Shown piece by piece: positions 35,655 through 45,969 of a stretch of DNA of 64,000 bases; the first letter of the stretch is position 1; every line of letters begins with the position of its first letter. The position numbers were made by a program, and so were the translations under genes. The stretch spans positions 1 to 64,000 of the forward strand of contig NZ_JAEMTA010000024.1 of the NCBI RefSeq assembly GCF_016462545.1, written 5' to 3'. The notes beneath the pieces were generated by a model. That model made no database searches. It was given only the letters and a program-made list of their open reading frames with translations, and was not told the DNA's origin. Origin of the DNA: Mycolicibacterium sp. GTDB lineage: Bacteria > Actinomycetota > Actinomycetes > Mycobacteriales > Mycobacteriaceae.

Positions 35655-38600
35655 CCCGATCGACATCTCCGGTCTGTCCGCGCAGGAGAAGCGGGCCCTG
35701 CTCTCCCGCCTGCTCGTGGAGCAGGCCCAGGCGGCGGCTGAGGCACACCCCCTGTCCTACGGCCAACGGTCCCTCTGGTTCCTGCACAACCTGGCACCGG
35801 CCAGCCCGGCGTACACCATCACCTACGCCGGGCGGATCACCGGTGACCTGGATCTGCCCGCACTGGAACGCGCCGCCCAGGCGCTCGTCGATCGGCACGC
35901 GATCCTGCGCACCACCTATGCGGTGCGCGACGACGAACCGGTTCAACTGGTCCACCCCAAGTGGCCGGTGGGCATCGCCCGCCACGAGCTGGGACCCGAC
36001 GAGGCCGAGTTGCTGGGCTGGCTGCGCCGAGAGTCCAATCGCCCCTTCAATCTTCAGACCGGCCCGGTGTTCCGGCTGTCGCTGTTGCGGCGCACGCCTT
36101 CTGTCGCCGCCGGGGCGGCTCGCAGTTCCGACGAGCACGTCCTGGTTCTGGCCGTTCACCACATCGCCGTCGACTTCTGGTCGATCGACGTCATGCTCGA
36201 CGAGCTGCGCCTGCTCTACGCGGCCGAGCACGGCTCGCCGGCGCCGCCGCTGTGTCCGCAGCGCTACGTCGACTACGTCGACTGGCAACTGCGCATGCTC
36301 GACGGCGCCGAGGCCGACCGCCTGTGGGACTACTGGCGCCACCAGCTGGCCGGTGACATCCCCAACATCGCGCTACCGCTGGATCGCCCTCGTCCGGCCG
36401 CGCAGACCTATCGCGGAGCCGTGTACCGCTTCACGCTCGAGACCGGGCTCGGCGCGGCGCTGCGCGAGGTGGGTCGGCGCTCGGGTGCGACCCCCTATGC
36501 AACCTTCCTGGCTGCCTTCGCCGCACTGCTGCACCGGTACAGCGGCCAGGACGACCTACTCATCGGTTCACCGTTCGGATGCCGGGACCGTCCGGAGCTC
36601 GAGGGGCTGGTCGGCTACGTCGCCAACCCCGTGGTGCTACGCGCCGACGTGCACGGCGACCCGACGTTCACGTCCTTGCTGAGCAGGATCAAGGACACGG
36701 TTCTTGGCGCAGTCGCGCACCAGGACTACCCCTTCGCGCTGCTCGTCGAGCGGCTCCGCCCAGCACGTGACCTCAGCCATGCTCCGCTGTCCCAGGTGTC
36801 GTTCGCCTGGGAACAGCCGCGCCGCTTTCAGGACGGCCCTGGCAGTGAGACTGGGTCGGCGGGGCTGAACCTGACGACGGTGCACATCGGCCAGGGCGGA
36901 GCGCCCGTCGATCTGATGCTGCAGGTGGGCGATGCTGACGGTGAGTTCACCTGCGTCTTGCAGTACAGCACCGACCTCTTCGACGACGCGACCATCGAAG
37001 GCGTGGCCCGGCACTTCGTGACGCTGCTGCGCGGCATCGTCGCCGACCCGGACACCCGCATGTCGGAGCTGCCGTTGCTGACCGATGCCGAGCGCCGCGA
37101 GCTGGCCGGGTGGAATGACACCGCGGTCGCCTACGACGCTCCCGAGTGCATTCACGACATGGTGGCCGCGGCGGCTCGACGCACCCCGGATGCCATCGCG
37201 GTCTCATTCGACGTGGACGACACGACGTATCGCGAGATGACGTATGCCGAGCTCGACCGACGGGCCGAAGACCTGGCGCTTCGGCTGCAGGGTCTGGGTG
37301 TTGGAGCGGGCAGCATCGTCGCGGTACTGCTGGACCGCTGCGACGATCTCGTCGTGGCCTTGCTCGGCGTGCTCAAAGCCGGTGGCGCCTTCATGCCGAT
37401 CGATCCGGCGCAACCGACCAATCGGATCGCCTCGGTCCTGGCCGGTGCGCCCGGAGTCGGAGTCTGCCTGACCCATCAGCGTCATCTACCGCACCTGCAC
37501 GGGTTCGACGGTCATCGGCTGAGCCTCGACGAGCAGGGGGCCCCGACGGCCCGCGGCGCAGTCCCGTTCGCCGTCCCATCGGTCACCGATGTCACGGCGT
37601 CCAGCCCCGCGTACGTCGTGCACACCTCCGGCTCCACCGGCGCGCCGAAGGGGGCGGTCAATACTCACGGCGGACTGCGCAACTATCTGCTGTGGATGGC
37701 CGACACCTACCGGGTGAGCAGTGACGACAGGGTGCTGCACCACACGCCGGTGACCTTCGATGCCTCGCTGGCGGAGATCTTCCTGCCGCTGGTCCTCGGG
37801 GCTCGGCTCGTCATCGCGCGACCCGAGGGCCACAAGGACGTCGGCTATCTGGTCCGCACCATCGCCGAGCAGTCCATCACGCAGGTGGTCCATGTCGTGC
37901 CGTCGATTCTGCGCGCCATGTTGGCCGAGCCGGCCATCGCAGATTGCGCGGCGCTGCGTCGGGTGTCGTGCGGTGGCGAGGTGCTCCCATACGAAGTGGT
38001 CCAACGGTTCTGGGCCACGTTGGATGCCGACCTGTGGAACGAGTACGGCCCCGCCGAGGCCGCGATCACCACCACCGCCTTCCACTGCGAGCGGGCGACC
38101 TCCGGCCCTCCCGTTCCGATCGGTCGACCCATCGCCAACGTCACCATCCACATCGTCGACGCGCAGCTGCAACCGGTGCCGGTCGGGGTGCCGGGCGAGG
38201 TGTTGATCGGTGGAGCCAATGTCGGTCGCGGATACCTCAACCAGCCGGACGCGACCGCCGCCCGATTCATCGCCAACCCGTTCACCGCCGATTCTGGCCA
38301 AATGCTCTACCGCACAGGCGATCTCGCGCGGTACCTGCCGGGCGGCACCATCGAGTATCTCGGACGCCTCGATGACCAGGTGGAGATCCACGGCGTGCGG
38401 ATCGAGCCGAGCGAGGTCGAGGCGGCACTGGACGCACACCCGGGTGTCCGGGAGAGCGCAGTGGTCACCGGAACCGACGGCCGCGGCAACACCCTGTTGG
38501 TAGCGCACTTCGTGGGGGTGACCGAACCCGCCCCGAGCACCGCCGAGCTGCGCCGGTTCCTGCTCGATTGGCTTCCCGCGGCGATGGTGCCCGCCGTCTT

Positions 38601-41058
38601 CATCGCCGCGGCGGCCCTGCCGCGCACGTCGGGCGGAAAGGTCGATCGTCGCGCGTTGGCGTCGGCGGTCGACGCCTCGCCGGTGCAGGATGCGGTCTTC
38701 GTGGCGCCACGGACGCGTGCCGAGCAGATCCTCGCCGAGATCTGGCGCGAGGTGCTCGAGGTCGACCGGGTCGGTGTCCACGACGACTTCTTCGCGCTCG
38801 GAGGCAGCTCGACTCAGAGCCTGCAGATCTCGTTGCGTGCGAACGCCGCTGACCTGCCGCTGCGGCCGGAGTCGGTGTTCCTGTTCGGCACCATCGCCGA
38901 GCTGGCCGCCGAATACGGCCAGGCCGTGCACGAGGACGCCCCGGGGCTTGCTGCTGCGGCCACCCACCTCGATGGCGCTCAGGTCATCGCAGCCAACGAC
39001 CTCGTCGCTGCCGCGCCCGGTCCCGCGGTGTCCGCCCACCCGGGCGGCCAGCAGCCGGGCAACACGGTGATGGAGAGCATCGGCACCTACCTGCCCGCCG
39101 CGATGGTGTCGACCGACACGGTCCTGGCGGGGTGCGTCAATCCGATCGGGATTCCGTTGGAACGCTTGACCGGTATCAAGAATCGGCGGGTGGCCGGGGA
39201 CGGCGAGTTCTCGATCGACCTTGCCAGGAATGCGGCGATCGACTGCCTGGCCCGGTCGAGTTACGGAGCCGAGGAGATCGATCTGATCATCTCCTGCAAC
39301 ATCTCCCGGTACGACGGACCGGCCAACAAATTCACCTTCGAGCCCAGTACTGCAGCGCGGCTGCGGGATCAGTGCGGTCTGACGAACGCGCTTGCGTTCG
39401 ACCTGACCAATGCGTGCGCGGGCATGTTCACCGGAATCACCGTGGCCGATGCGTTCCTGCGGACGGGACTGGTCCAGCGGGCCATGGTCGTGAGCGGCGA
39501 GTACATCACGCACATCACCGCCACGGCGCAGCAGGAAATCGAAGGGCCGATGGATTCGCGGCTGGCCTGCTTGACCGTCGGCGACGCGGGTGCCGCGGTG
39601 ATACTCGAACGGGGTCAAGGAGATCGGGTGGGTTTTCACGATCTCGACATGGCCACGCTGAGCAGGTACAGCAACCTCTGCATCGGCAAGGCGAGCAGCG
39701 GGGCGCACGGCGGCGCCATCATGCTGGTCGACTCCATCGCCGCGACCGCTGCGGCGGTCAAGCGTTCGGTGCCCTACGTGGGCTCCACCATGTTGCGGCA
39801 CGGCTGGCGGCCCGAGCATTGCGACCACATCCTGATGCACCAGACCTCCGAGGCGTCACTGAACGACGCGGTCATCGCGGTGAACCGCATGTTCGGCTAC
39901 ACCGCCGCGCACCCGGGCAACGTCATCTCCAACTTGGCGGAGCGCGGAAACACGGCCAGCACCACACATTTCGTGGCACTGGCCGATCACATCCGCGGCA
40001 ACCGGATCAAATCCGGCGACAACGTGGTCTTCGGCATCAGCGGCTCCGGTGCGACCGTCGGCGCCGCGCTCTACACGTTCGACGACCTGCCCGACCGACT
40101 GCGCAGGGGCCCGGATCCGCAGCACAGTGCCAGGCGCCCGGTCGGGGCGCGCTCCGCGCCACCGCCGGCGGTGCCCCGCGTCGCGATCAAGGGCGTCGGT
40201 CTCGCCGCCGCGGAGCAGTCCGGTCCACCCCGTGCGGTCGACCTCGCGGTGCAAGCCGCCGCGGCGTGCCTTGCCACCAGCGGCCTGGACAAGTCAGCGA
40301 TCGGTCTGATGATCCACGCCGGGATCTACCGGGACGAGTTCGTCTGCGAACCGGCCATCGCCGCACTCGTGGCCGGCGAATTGGGGATCAATGACGACAT
40401 CGAGACGCCGGATGACCCCAAGACCTTTGCCTTCGACGTGCTCAACGGCGCCGTCGGATTCCTCAACGCGTGCCATGTCGCCATCCACATGATCGGTGCC
40501 GGTAAGGCCGAGCACGCGATGGTCATGGCCTCCGAAGTCGAGAACAACACCCCGGGGGGCGACCACCCGCCGTACGGCCTCAACGAGACGGGGTCGGCGT
40601 TGCTTCTCGGGAGCACCGATGGCACAGCGGGTTTCGGCCGGTTCGTCTTCCATCACCGTCCCGAGAACGCCGAGGCGCTGGCTACCTACATCCGACACGA
40701 GGACGGGCACAGCTGGCTGCAGATCGACCGTGAGCCGAAGCTGACGACGCACTACCTCGACGCGATCCCCGCAGCCGTCGAGGAACTGCTGAGGTTGGAG
40801 GGGTTGACGCCGGACGACATCGCGGCGGTGTTCCCGCCCCATCTGGGCGCGGCGGACCTCACCGAAATGGCCCGGCGCATCGACATTCCGAGAGATCGTT
40901 TGGTCGAAGTCACCGCCGATGCCGACCTGTTCACCTCGTCGGTGCCGTATGCGTTGGACCATGCCCTGCGCCACCAGCAGGTAAAGCCCGGCGACATCGG
41001 GTTGATCGTGAGCGTGGGCTCAGGCATCCAGGTCGGCTGCGCGACCTATCGCTTCTGA
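35647..41058 (+). CDS. Hybrid NRPS with tandem KASIII domains: C-A-PCP-KASIII-KASIII(degenerate)
   Basis: 1,803 residues. N-terminal helix SAQEKRALLSRLL (docking-like). Condensation domain 37-480 with HHIAVDFWS (His171, His172, Asp176), the HHxxxDFWS form often seen after PKS modules. Adenylation domain 500-1000: HTSGSTGAPKG, NEYGPAEAAI, YRTGDLARYLPGG, SGGKVDRRAL; hand-read pocket residues D-A-A-H-S-G-E-I-T-K match no code I know. PCP 1020-1095 (Ser1055 in LGGSS). KASIII-1 1140-1480 has the full triad: Cys1257 in NACAGM, His1398 in LMHQTSEAS, Asn1435 in RGNTAST. After a Pro/Arg linker, KASIII-2 1508-1803 reads FDVLNGAVGF with Ala1602 at the nucleophile position, keeps His1732 (FPPHLGA) and lacks the GNT segment. 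There is no thioesterase or reductase, so the KASIII pair probably releases or further condenses the acyl-aminoacyl chain. Product unknown. Confidence 0.93.
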
Positions 41059-41068
41059 CGTTCGCGGG

Positions 41069-43603
41069 TCACTCGTCGCGCAGCGCAGTCGATGGCGCCG
41101 TCTGGGTGCTTCTCCACGCGGGGATGAGCGCCGCGAGGATCGCCGCCGTGATGGCGAACGCGGCGTACAGGAGTGCCTCTGACAGTGGGAATACCAACGG
41201 GCTGTCCGAACCCACGTTCACGATTGCCGCTCGGCGAACCGCTTCGAGGATCGCAACGGACAATGCCGCACTCAATGTGGCGCCCACTGCGCTGGCGATG
41301 ATGGCCTCAACCGTCGTCACGGCGAAGACCTTGCCCCTGGTGGCGCCCAGCGCCTGGATGAGGGCGATTTCGCGTCGGCGGCGCATACCGGTCAGCAGCA
41401 GCGTGGAGGACACCGAGATGAAGGCGATGGCGAGGAGTCCGTACTTCAAGGTGTTCAGCGGCGCGAGGAATCGGGCCTCGCCGCTGGCGACGGCCTTCTC
41501 GTACCCGGCAGCGTCGGCGGTCGTGACCGGCTGATTGAACCCACGGGAGCCGATCTCTGCGCCAAGTTTCTGCACCGACGATCCGGCCGCCGGTGTGAGG
41601 AACACCAAACCCGCGGGCTGAGGGCCGAAGATCTGCTCGGCGAGCCGGTAGGACATTTGTATCCTGCGGCCACCCACCTCGGGGGTCGCCAGAATCGTGC
41701 CGACTACTATTTTCGCGGCTTGCGGCCCGCTGCCGAGGAGCAGCGTGTCACCGACGCGAATACCGTTCTGGCGGGCCAGAATACCGCCGACGATCAATTG
41801 ATTCGTGTCAACGCTCTGCTGCGGGGGTTGGCCGGCGAGCACCGGGAATGGAAAGGTCGGCCGATCCTCGGCCCGCACGAATGCCAGGGAACCGTTCGGC
41901 AGGGTGGTCTCGATCTCCGCCAGTCGTTCGACCCTGTCCACCCCCGGCACGTTCGCCAGCTTGGCCATGGTGTCCGGGGAGAACTTGGCATCCATCGACC
42001 CGAAATCGGTGAACTGCGTCGTGGTCAGGACCAGACGATCGGTTGCCTGTGCTCGCGCCACGTCGGCGACGCCGCGATTGATGGCCACGAGGAAGCCGGA
42101 GAGCAGGACGGCGACCGCAACCGGCACCGCGACGGCGCCTGCGATGGCGGTGGTCCGCGATCCATTGGCGCGCAGCCCGCTAAGGGCAACGGTGAGCGTT
42201 GCGCTGTGCGTCCGGTGCGGGCGGGTCTTGACCGACGTGATCGCCTGCGCACTCAGATACGCTGCAGCCGATAGCAATCCGACCACGGCAACGACGACCG
42301 CAGCGTCGGTGACGATGGCCTGCCAGGGCTGCAGACCCCCGGATGCGGTGGCCAGTGTCGCGGCGCCAACTCCGCCGAAACCAAGGACGACCAGCCCGAG
42401 CGCCTTCGGCCAGATGCCTCCTGGCTTGGCGCTGTCTTGGGCGGCTCGGCCCGAGAGTTCGGTCGCTATCGCGGTTTTGGATGCCGACAGACTGGGGAGG
42501 ATGGCGGCGAGCACCGCCAGCAGCACCCCGGTGACCAGCCCGATCGCGAGGACGCCGGACGTGATCACGACTGGAACGTTGACCCCGAGGAACTGTTGGG
42601 TCAGCTCACTGGCAGCGGCGACCACGGGCCGCGCGATCACGATGCCGAGCGCAATGCCGATGACGGATCCGAGTACTCCGAGCAGGGCCGCCTCGAACAG
42701 AAAGCCGCTGACGGCCGTGAGCGGCGATGCGCCGAGGGCAGCGGCGATCGCGATTTCGCGGCGACGTTCCTCGACCGACATGCGCGTGATCTGAGCGATC
42801 AGGATGACGCCGACCCCCACCGCGACGAGAGCGAAGATCCCCAGCAGGGGCAGGAGCACGGTGTTGACGTCGAAGCCACGGGCGGGCTCCTCGCGGGTCA
42901 GCACCCGCAGGCCGGGGCCCAGCCGGTCGGCGAGTTGGGATCTGACCTCCGATGGGCTGGCGTTGTCGGCCAGTTGTACATAGACGATGTCGACATTGTT
43001 GGCTCGGGCGAACTGCGCCTTGGCGATGCTCAGCGGCAACACGACCACCCGTCCACTGTTGACGGTGTCCAGATCTGAGATCGGTTGCAGCGCAGGGATC
43101 GACATATCCCCGACGTCGGTCGCGAGTTTGGTGGTCGGGCCCAATGATGCGACCAGAGTTGCCGACGCGGCCATCACCGGGGGCTCCCGCTGGCCGGGTC
43201 GGCACACCTTCGGGTCGATGATCCATTGCGCTGAGCAATCGATTCCCAGCGCCAATACGAACGTGTCGTGGCCACCGCTGCGGAGCACGGTCACGGCGCG
43301 AATCACCGGTACCGTCGCCGCCACACCCGGCACCTGTCGGGCGGCGTCGATCGTGGACGGATCGATGCCGCCCCGCGTCGCGGCGCCGACGATGCGCAGC
43401 GGTGCTGGGCCGGCAATGCGGTAACCGACGTCGTCGACAGCTGTGCTCACGCTGGTGGATTCGATGAGCACGGCGACGACGACGGCCACTCCGCCGCCGA
43501 GCGACAGCGCGGCCAGCAGCGCCCGCAGGGTGTGGCGGCGGATGGCGCGGAGATTGATGATCCGCACGACGCTCAGCGTCGCGGCTATGCGCGACTGCGC
43601 CAT
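41069..43603 (-). CDS. ABC transporter permease, MacB/FtsX type (double FtsX repeat)
   Basis: 844 residues. An N-terminal membrane helix (LRALLAALSLGGGVAVVVAV), a large extracytoplasmic domain, three helices around 255-400 (FALVAVGVGVILIAQITRMS), a second membrane entry near 430-470 and 500-525, another soluble domain, and a final three-helix FtsX unit (LLAIAFISVSSTLLLTGMRR to the end). This duplicated form occurs in exporters of lipids, peptides and antibiotics in actinobacteria. The start overlaps the ATPase stop by 19 bases, so both are one operon. It converges on the NRPS gene with ten bases between stops; a role in exporting the cluster product is a reasonable inference. Confidence 0.92.
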   Translation of the reverse strand: MAQSRIAATLSVVRIINLRAIRRHTLRALLAALSLGGGVAVVVAVLIESTSVSTAVDDVGYRIAGPAPLRIVGAATRGGIDPSTIDAARQVPGVAATVPVIRAVTVLRSGGHDTFVLALGIDCSAQWIIDPKVCRPGQREPPVMAASATLVASLGPTTKLATDVGDMSIPALQPISDLDTVNSGRVVVLPLSIAKAQFARANNVDIVYVQLADNASPSEVRSQLADRLGPGLRVLTREEPARGFDVNTVLLPLLGIFALVAVGVGVILIAQITRMSVEERRREIAIAAALGASPLTAVSGFLFEAALLGVLGSVIGIALGIVIARPVVAAASELTQQFLGVNVPVVITSGVLAIGLVTGVLLAVLAAILPSLSASKTAIATELSGRAAQDSAKPGGIWPKALGLVVLGFGGVGAATLATASGGLQPWQAIVTDAAVVVAVVGLLSAAAYLSAQAITSVKTRPHRTHSATLTVALSGLRANGSRTTAIAGAVAVPVAVAVLLSGFLVAINRGVADVARAQATDRLVLTTTQFTDFGSMDAKFSPDTMAKLANVPGVDRVERLAEIETTLPNGSLAFVRAEDRPTFPFPVLAGQPPQQSVDTNQLIVGGILARQNGIRVGDTLLLGSGPQAAKIVVGTILATPEVGGRRIQMSYRLAEQIFGPQPAGLVFLTPAAGSSVQKLGAEIGSRGFNQPVTTADAAGYEKAVASGEARFLAPLNTLKYGLLAIAFISVSSTLLLTGMRRRREIALIQALGATRGKVFAVTTVEAIIASAVGATLSAALSVAILEAVRRAAIVNVGSDSPLVFPLSEALLYAAFAITAAILAALIPAWRSTQTAPSTALRDE

Positions 43604-44337
43604 TGCCAGGGTGAGGTCGTTGGCCGTACCGGACCGCTGTCACTTTCTACACGGCCGTCGAGAAGCGAAATGAGTCGAGGGGCGTCGCCGGCGATCGACT
43701 GATCGTGGGTCACCAGGATGATCGTCTGGCCCGATGCATTGAGGGTCTCCAGCGCCTCGATGACCTTGCGCCCGTTCTCGGTATCGAGATTGCCGGTGGG
43801 TTCATCGGCGAGTATCAGATCCGGCGTCCTGAACAACGCTCGCGCGATCGCGACCCGCTGCTGCTCACCGCCGGACATCTCCGCGGGTACGCGCTTGGCG
43901 CGCGAGGCGACTCCGAATTGGTCCAGCAGTCCGATCGCCCGGTCGTAGTGCACCCGACCGGACTCACCTGCCAGCAGCCCGGGAAGCATGACGTTCTCGA
44001 CCGCAGACAACCCGGCCAGGAGATTGAACGACTGGAATACGTAGCCGATCGTGCTGCTGCGGACGCCTGCCAGCTCCCGGCGGGACAGCTTGCTCACACT
44101 TTTTTGATTGAGCAGAACGTCGCCGCTCGTCGGAGGCTCCAGCAGACCGAGAATGCTCAACAACGTCGACTTCCCCGAACCCGACGGCCCGACGAGTGCC
44201 ACGAACTCGCCCGGAAATATCTGCAGATCAATGCCATTGAGGATGGGCGTCGCCGCGGCAGCGCGGCCAAACGACTTGTGGAGGTCGCGAGCTTCGAGAA
44301 CGGCCGTGTCAGAAGCTTCGCCGCGGCCGTCTTCCAC
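43585..44337 (-). CDS. ABC transporter ATP-binding protein, MacB/LolD type
   Basis: 250 residues. Walker [13 protein letters not shown]-loop [12 protein letters not shown] signature [15 protein letters not shown], Walker [17 protein letters not shown] and H-loop VTHDQS are all in place, with the ADEPTGNLD form typical of LolD/MacB ATPases that drive FtsX-like permeases by mechanotransmission. It is the first gene of a two-gene operon with the permease, and lies just inside the putative right boundary of the tRNA-Tyr island. Confidence 0.95.
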   Translation of the reverse strand: MEDGRGEASDTAVLEARDLHKSFGRAAAATPILNGIDLQIFPGEFVALVGPSGSGKSTLLSILGLLEPPTSGDVLLNQKSVSKLSRRELAGVRSSTIGYVFQSFNLLAGLSAVENVMLPGLLAGESGRVHYDRAIGLLDQFGVASRAKRVPAEMSGGEQQRVAIARALFRTPDLILADEPTGNLDTENGRKVIEALETLNASGQTIILVTHDQSIAGDAPRLISLLDGRVESDSGPVRPTTSPWQWRSRA

Positions 44338-44413
44338 GGCGCCATCTTAGGGCCCACCGGGGTTGCTCTGGCGAGGAACCCGGGACGATGGTCACTTCGA
44401 CGCCACCCCCCTG

Positions 44414-44438
44414 CACAGGGTCGAATCCCGCACCTGCC
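44414..44438 (+). repeat. tRNA-Tyr 3'-end remnant, possible attachment-site copy
   Basis: These 25 bases match 22 of 25 bases of the 3' end of the tRNA-Tyr gene (24252-24276), in the same orientation, from the T-arm 5' strand through the complete acceptor 3' strand ACCTGCC. Differences are T to G in the T loop and two T to C in the T stem and its 3' side. No 5' half, anticodon arm or discriminator A follows the pattern, so it is not a tRNA gene. Integration into tRNA 3' ends leaves exactly such a direct repeat. Confidence 0.65.
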
Positions 44439-44455
44439 TGACCCGCCCGTCAGGC
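44436..44455. terminator. Short perfect hairpin after tRNA remnant
   Basis: A 7-bp perfect stem, GCCTGAC and GTCAGGC, with a six-base loop CCGCCC. It overlaps the last bases of the tRNA-like remnant and holds the stop codon of the 59-residue minus-strand gene. The sequence GTCAGGC also begins the terminator stem behind tRNA-Tyr. Confidence 0.55.
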
Positions 44456-44629
44456 TTTCCGGTCGCCCGGCCCCGACCGCTCTCCGGGCGGGTCCTCGTG
44501 GCGACGGAACGGCCTGACGAGGCAGTCGCGAACCCGGGCGACGAATCCGACGACGAATGCCAGCATCCCGACGACGACGGCGACCGGCCACGACGGCTCC
44601 TCGCCGTAGTCGTCGTACCCATCGTGCAT
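44450..44629 (-). CDS. Small single-pass membrane protein (59 aa)
   Basis: Open frame from ATG 44629 encoding 59 residues: an acidic, tyrosine-rich N-terminus (MHDGYDDYGEEPSW), one clear membrane helix (PVAVVVGMLAFVVGFVA), then an arginine-rich C-terminus (RVRDCLVRPFRRHEDPP). By the positive-inside rule the C-terminus is cytosolic. Codon use is normal for the region (third positions mostly G/C). No strong ribosome site. Its stop lies in a hairpin. No family recognised; reality is inferred from the well-formed topology. Confidence 0.55.
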   Translation of the reverse strand: MHDGYDDYGEEPSWPVAVVVGMLAFVVGFVARVRDCLVRPFRRHEDPPGERSGPGDRKA

Positions 44630-44824
44630 TCGTCCGAGTGTTCCCTACTTGTCTTGGAAATTGCTCGACGGCGATTCTGACATTGGCGATGAATACATTT
44701 GCGCAGTTCAGCGGCCTCGTCGGTGCGAATTCGACAGTCCACGGATCTGGCCGGCTGTTAACAGATCACGATTGGATCTCGGAAAGATTGCTGTTTAGGT
44801 GCTGTGTGCTCGTAAAGTGCTCTC

Positions 44825-45508
44825 GTGGGCAGGCATCAATTGGCCAAGGCGAGGCGTAAACCGCCGGTCCTTCTGGCCGGGGTCATCGCCTCGTTCGCCG
44901 TGCTCGCCGTGGCGGGTGCCGGCCCCCAGCCGCTGGTCGCCACGCAGGAAGCGAAGCCGGTCGTCGAGACCTCGTCGCCCTACCGCCTGGAGGTCGTCGC
45001 CGCCACGGACACCGGCTACTCGCCGCGGTCGTCGGGCTCGGCGATGTTCGCCTTCGCCGGAGCCGCCCAGCGTGCGGCGGTGTCACCGGAGGCCGCGTCG
45101 CGGTGGCGCGTCATCGAGAACTACCGCATCCTGCCGATGAGTGTCGCCCCGGAGCGTGGGCTTCAGGTCAAGACGATCTTCCTGGCCCGCAGCATCGGCG
45201 TGGTGTTCCCCGAGATCCACAGCATCGGTGGCGTCCGACCCGACGCGCTGCGCTGGCATCCCGACGGCTTGGCGCTGGACGTCATGATTCCCGATCCCAG
45301 CTCACCCTCGGGCATCGCACTGGGCAACCGGATCGTCGCGTACGCCCTCGAGAACGCCGCCCGGTTCGGGTTGCAGGATGCGATCTGGCGCGGCGTCTAT
45401 TACACGCCGAGTGGTCCGCAGAACTCGGGAGCGGGTCACTTCGACCACGTCCATCTCACGACGTTCGGCGGGGGATACCCGACCGGTGGCGAGATCTATT
45501 ACCGCTGA
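44825..45508 (+). CDS. Exported peptidase-like protein (M15 / ARB_07466-like C-terminal domain)
   Basis: 227 residues from GTG 44825. A basic N-terminus (GRHQLAKARRKPP) and hydrophobic stretch VLLAGVIASFAVLAVAGAG form a signal or anchor. The C-terminal domain has RWHPDGLALDVMI and later GHFDHVHLTTFGGG, an H-x6-D plus HxxHxH arrangement like metal sites in D-Ala-D-Ala carboxypeptidase/LD-peptidase M15 folds. Acting on cell-wall peptides is plausible but not shown. A family of such Rv-type secreted proteins is common in mycobacteria. Confidence 0.8.
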   Translation: MGRHQLAKARRKPPVLLAGVIASFAVLAVAGAGPQPLVATQEAKPVVETSSPYRLEVVAATDTGYSPRSSGSAMFAFAGAAQRAAVSPEAASRWRVIENYRILPMSVAPERGLQVKTIFLARSIGVVFPEIHSIGGVRPDALRWHPDGLALDVMIPDPSSPSGIALGNRIVAYALENAARFGLQDAIWRGVYYTPSGPQNSGAGHFDHVHLTTFGGGYPTGGEIYYR

Positions 45509-45527
45509 GGCTGATTCAGTCCCGATG

Positions 45528-45701
45528 TCAGGCGACGACTGCTTCGGGTAGGCGCACCGGCAGGCTGACCGGTGCGGCCGTCGGGCCAATCGAGCTGATG
45601 CAGGCGTGCGCCAGGTGACCGAACGGATGGTCGCAGACCGAGCACCCGTCGTCGATGCTTGCGGCAATCCCCGCCGTCGTGAAGATCTTCCAGCGCCCCA
45701 T
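45528..45701 (-). CDS. Small protein (57 aa) with CxxC and histidines
   Basis: ATG 45701 has a GGGGGA site nine bases upstream. The 57-residue product MGRWKIFTTAGIAASIDDGC (first 20) continues SVCDHPFGHLAHACISS and ends in a proline/valine-rich tail. Three cysteines and three histidines within 16 residues (C-x2-C-x-H-x4-H-x2-H-x-C) suggest a zinc or other metal site. Good ribosome site and coding-like third positions support it. Family unknown. It is convergent with the peptidase-like gene, with 19 bases between stops. Confidence 0.6.
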   Translation of the reverse strand: MGRWKIFTTAGIAASIDDGCSVCDHPFGHLAHACISSIGPTAAPVSLPVRLPEAVVA

Positions 45702-45837
45702 TGTTCAATTCCCCCATAGCTGACGAACCTGTCCCAACCCTGGGACGAACGTTAGCTGTCGGCAACCGACCCGTCAATTGATAAATGACGGGGGAGGTGA
45801 ATTCGACGAAAGTAATCGGCGAGAGGCCACCGCGACG

Positions 45838-45969
45838 TCACCGCTTCTTGCGAATGGCGTCCTCGGTAGCCGACGTGGTGTCCGCCTTGGTGCGCTTGTC
45901 GGCGCGTTTCTCCTTGAGCGACTTACCGGCCTTCTTGGACATGTTCGATCGTGGGGACTTGTCAGACAT
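45838..45969 (-). CDS. Small highly basic protein (43 aa)
   Basis: Encodes 43 residues starting MSDKSPRSNMSKKAGKSLKE and continuing with KRADKRTKADTTSATEDAIR, ending KKR. Ribosome site AAAGGG sits before ATG 45969. Lys/Arg- and Ser-rich, no membrane helix, probably unstructured; similar tiny MSDKSPRxxxSKKxGKSLKEKR proteins occur, as I recall, across actinobacteria with unknown role. Nucleic-acid binding is a guess from charge. Confidence 0.7.
   Translation of the reverse strand: MSDKSPRSNMSKKAGKSLKEKRADKRTKADTTSATEDAIRKKR

Noticed and set aside
37486..39840. A 784-codon open frame on the minus strand inside the NRPS gene
   Set aside because: Antisense to A, PCP and KASIII domains with intact motifs; translation is rich in R, G, H, Q and V with no fold signature.
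44414..44438. A functional second tRNA gene
   Set aside because: Only the 3' part is present; no 5' acceptor strand, D arm or anticodon arm lies upstream.
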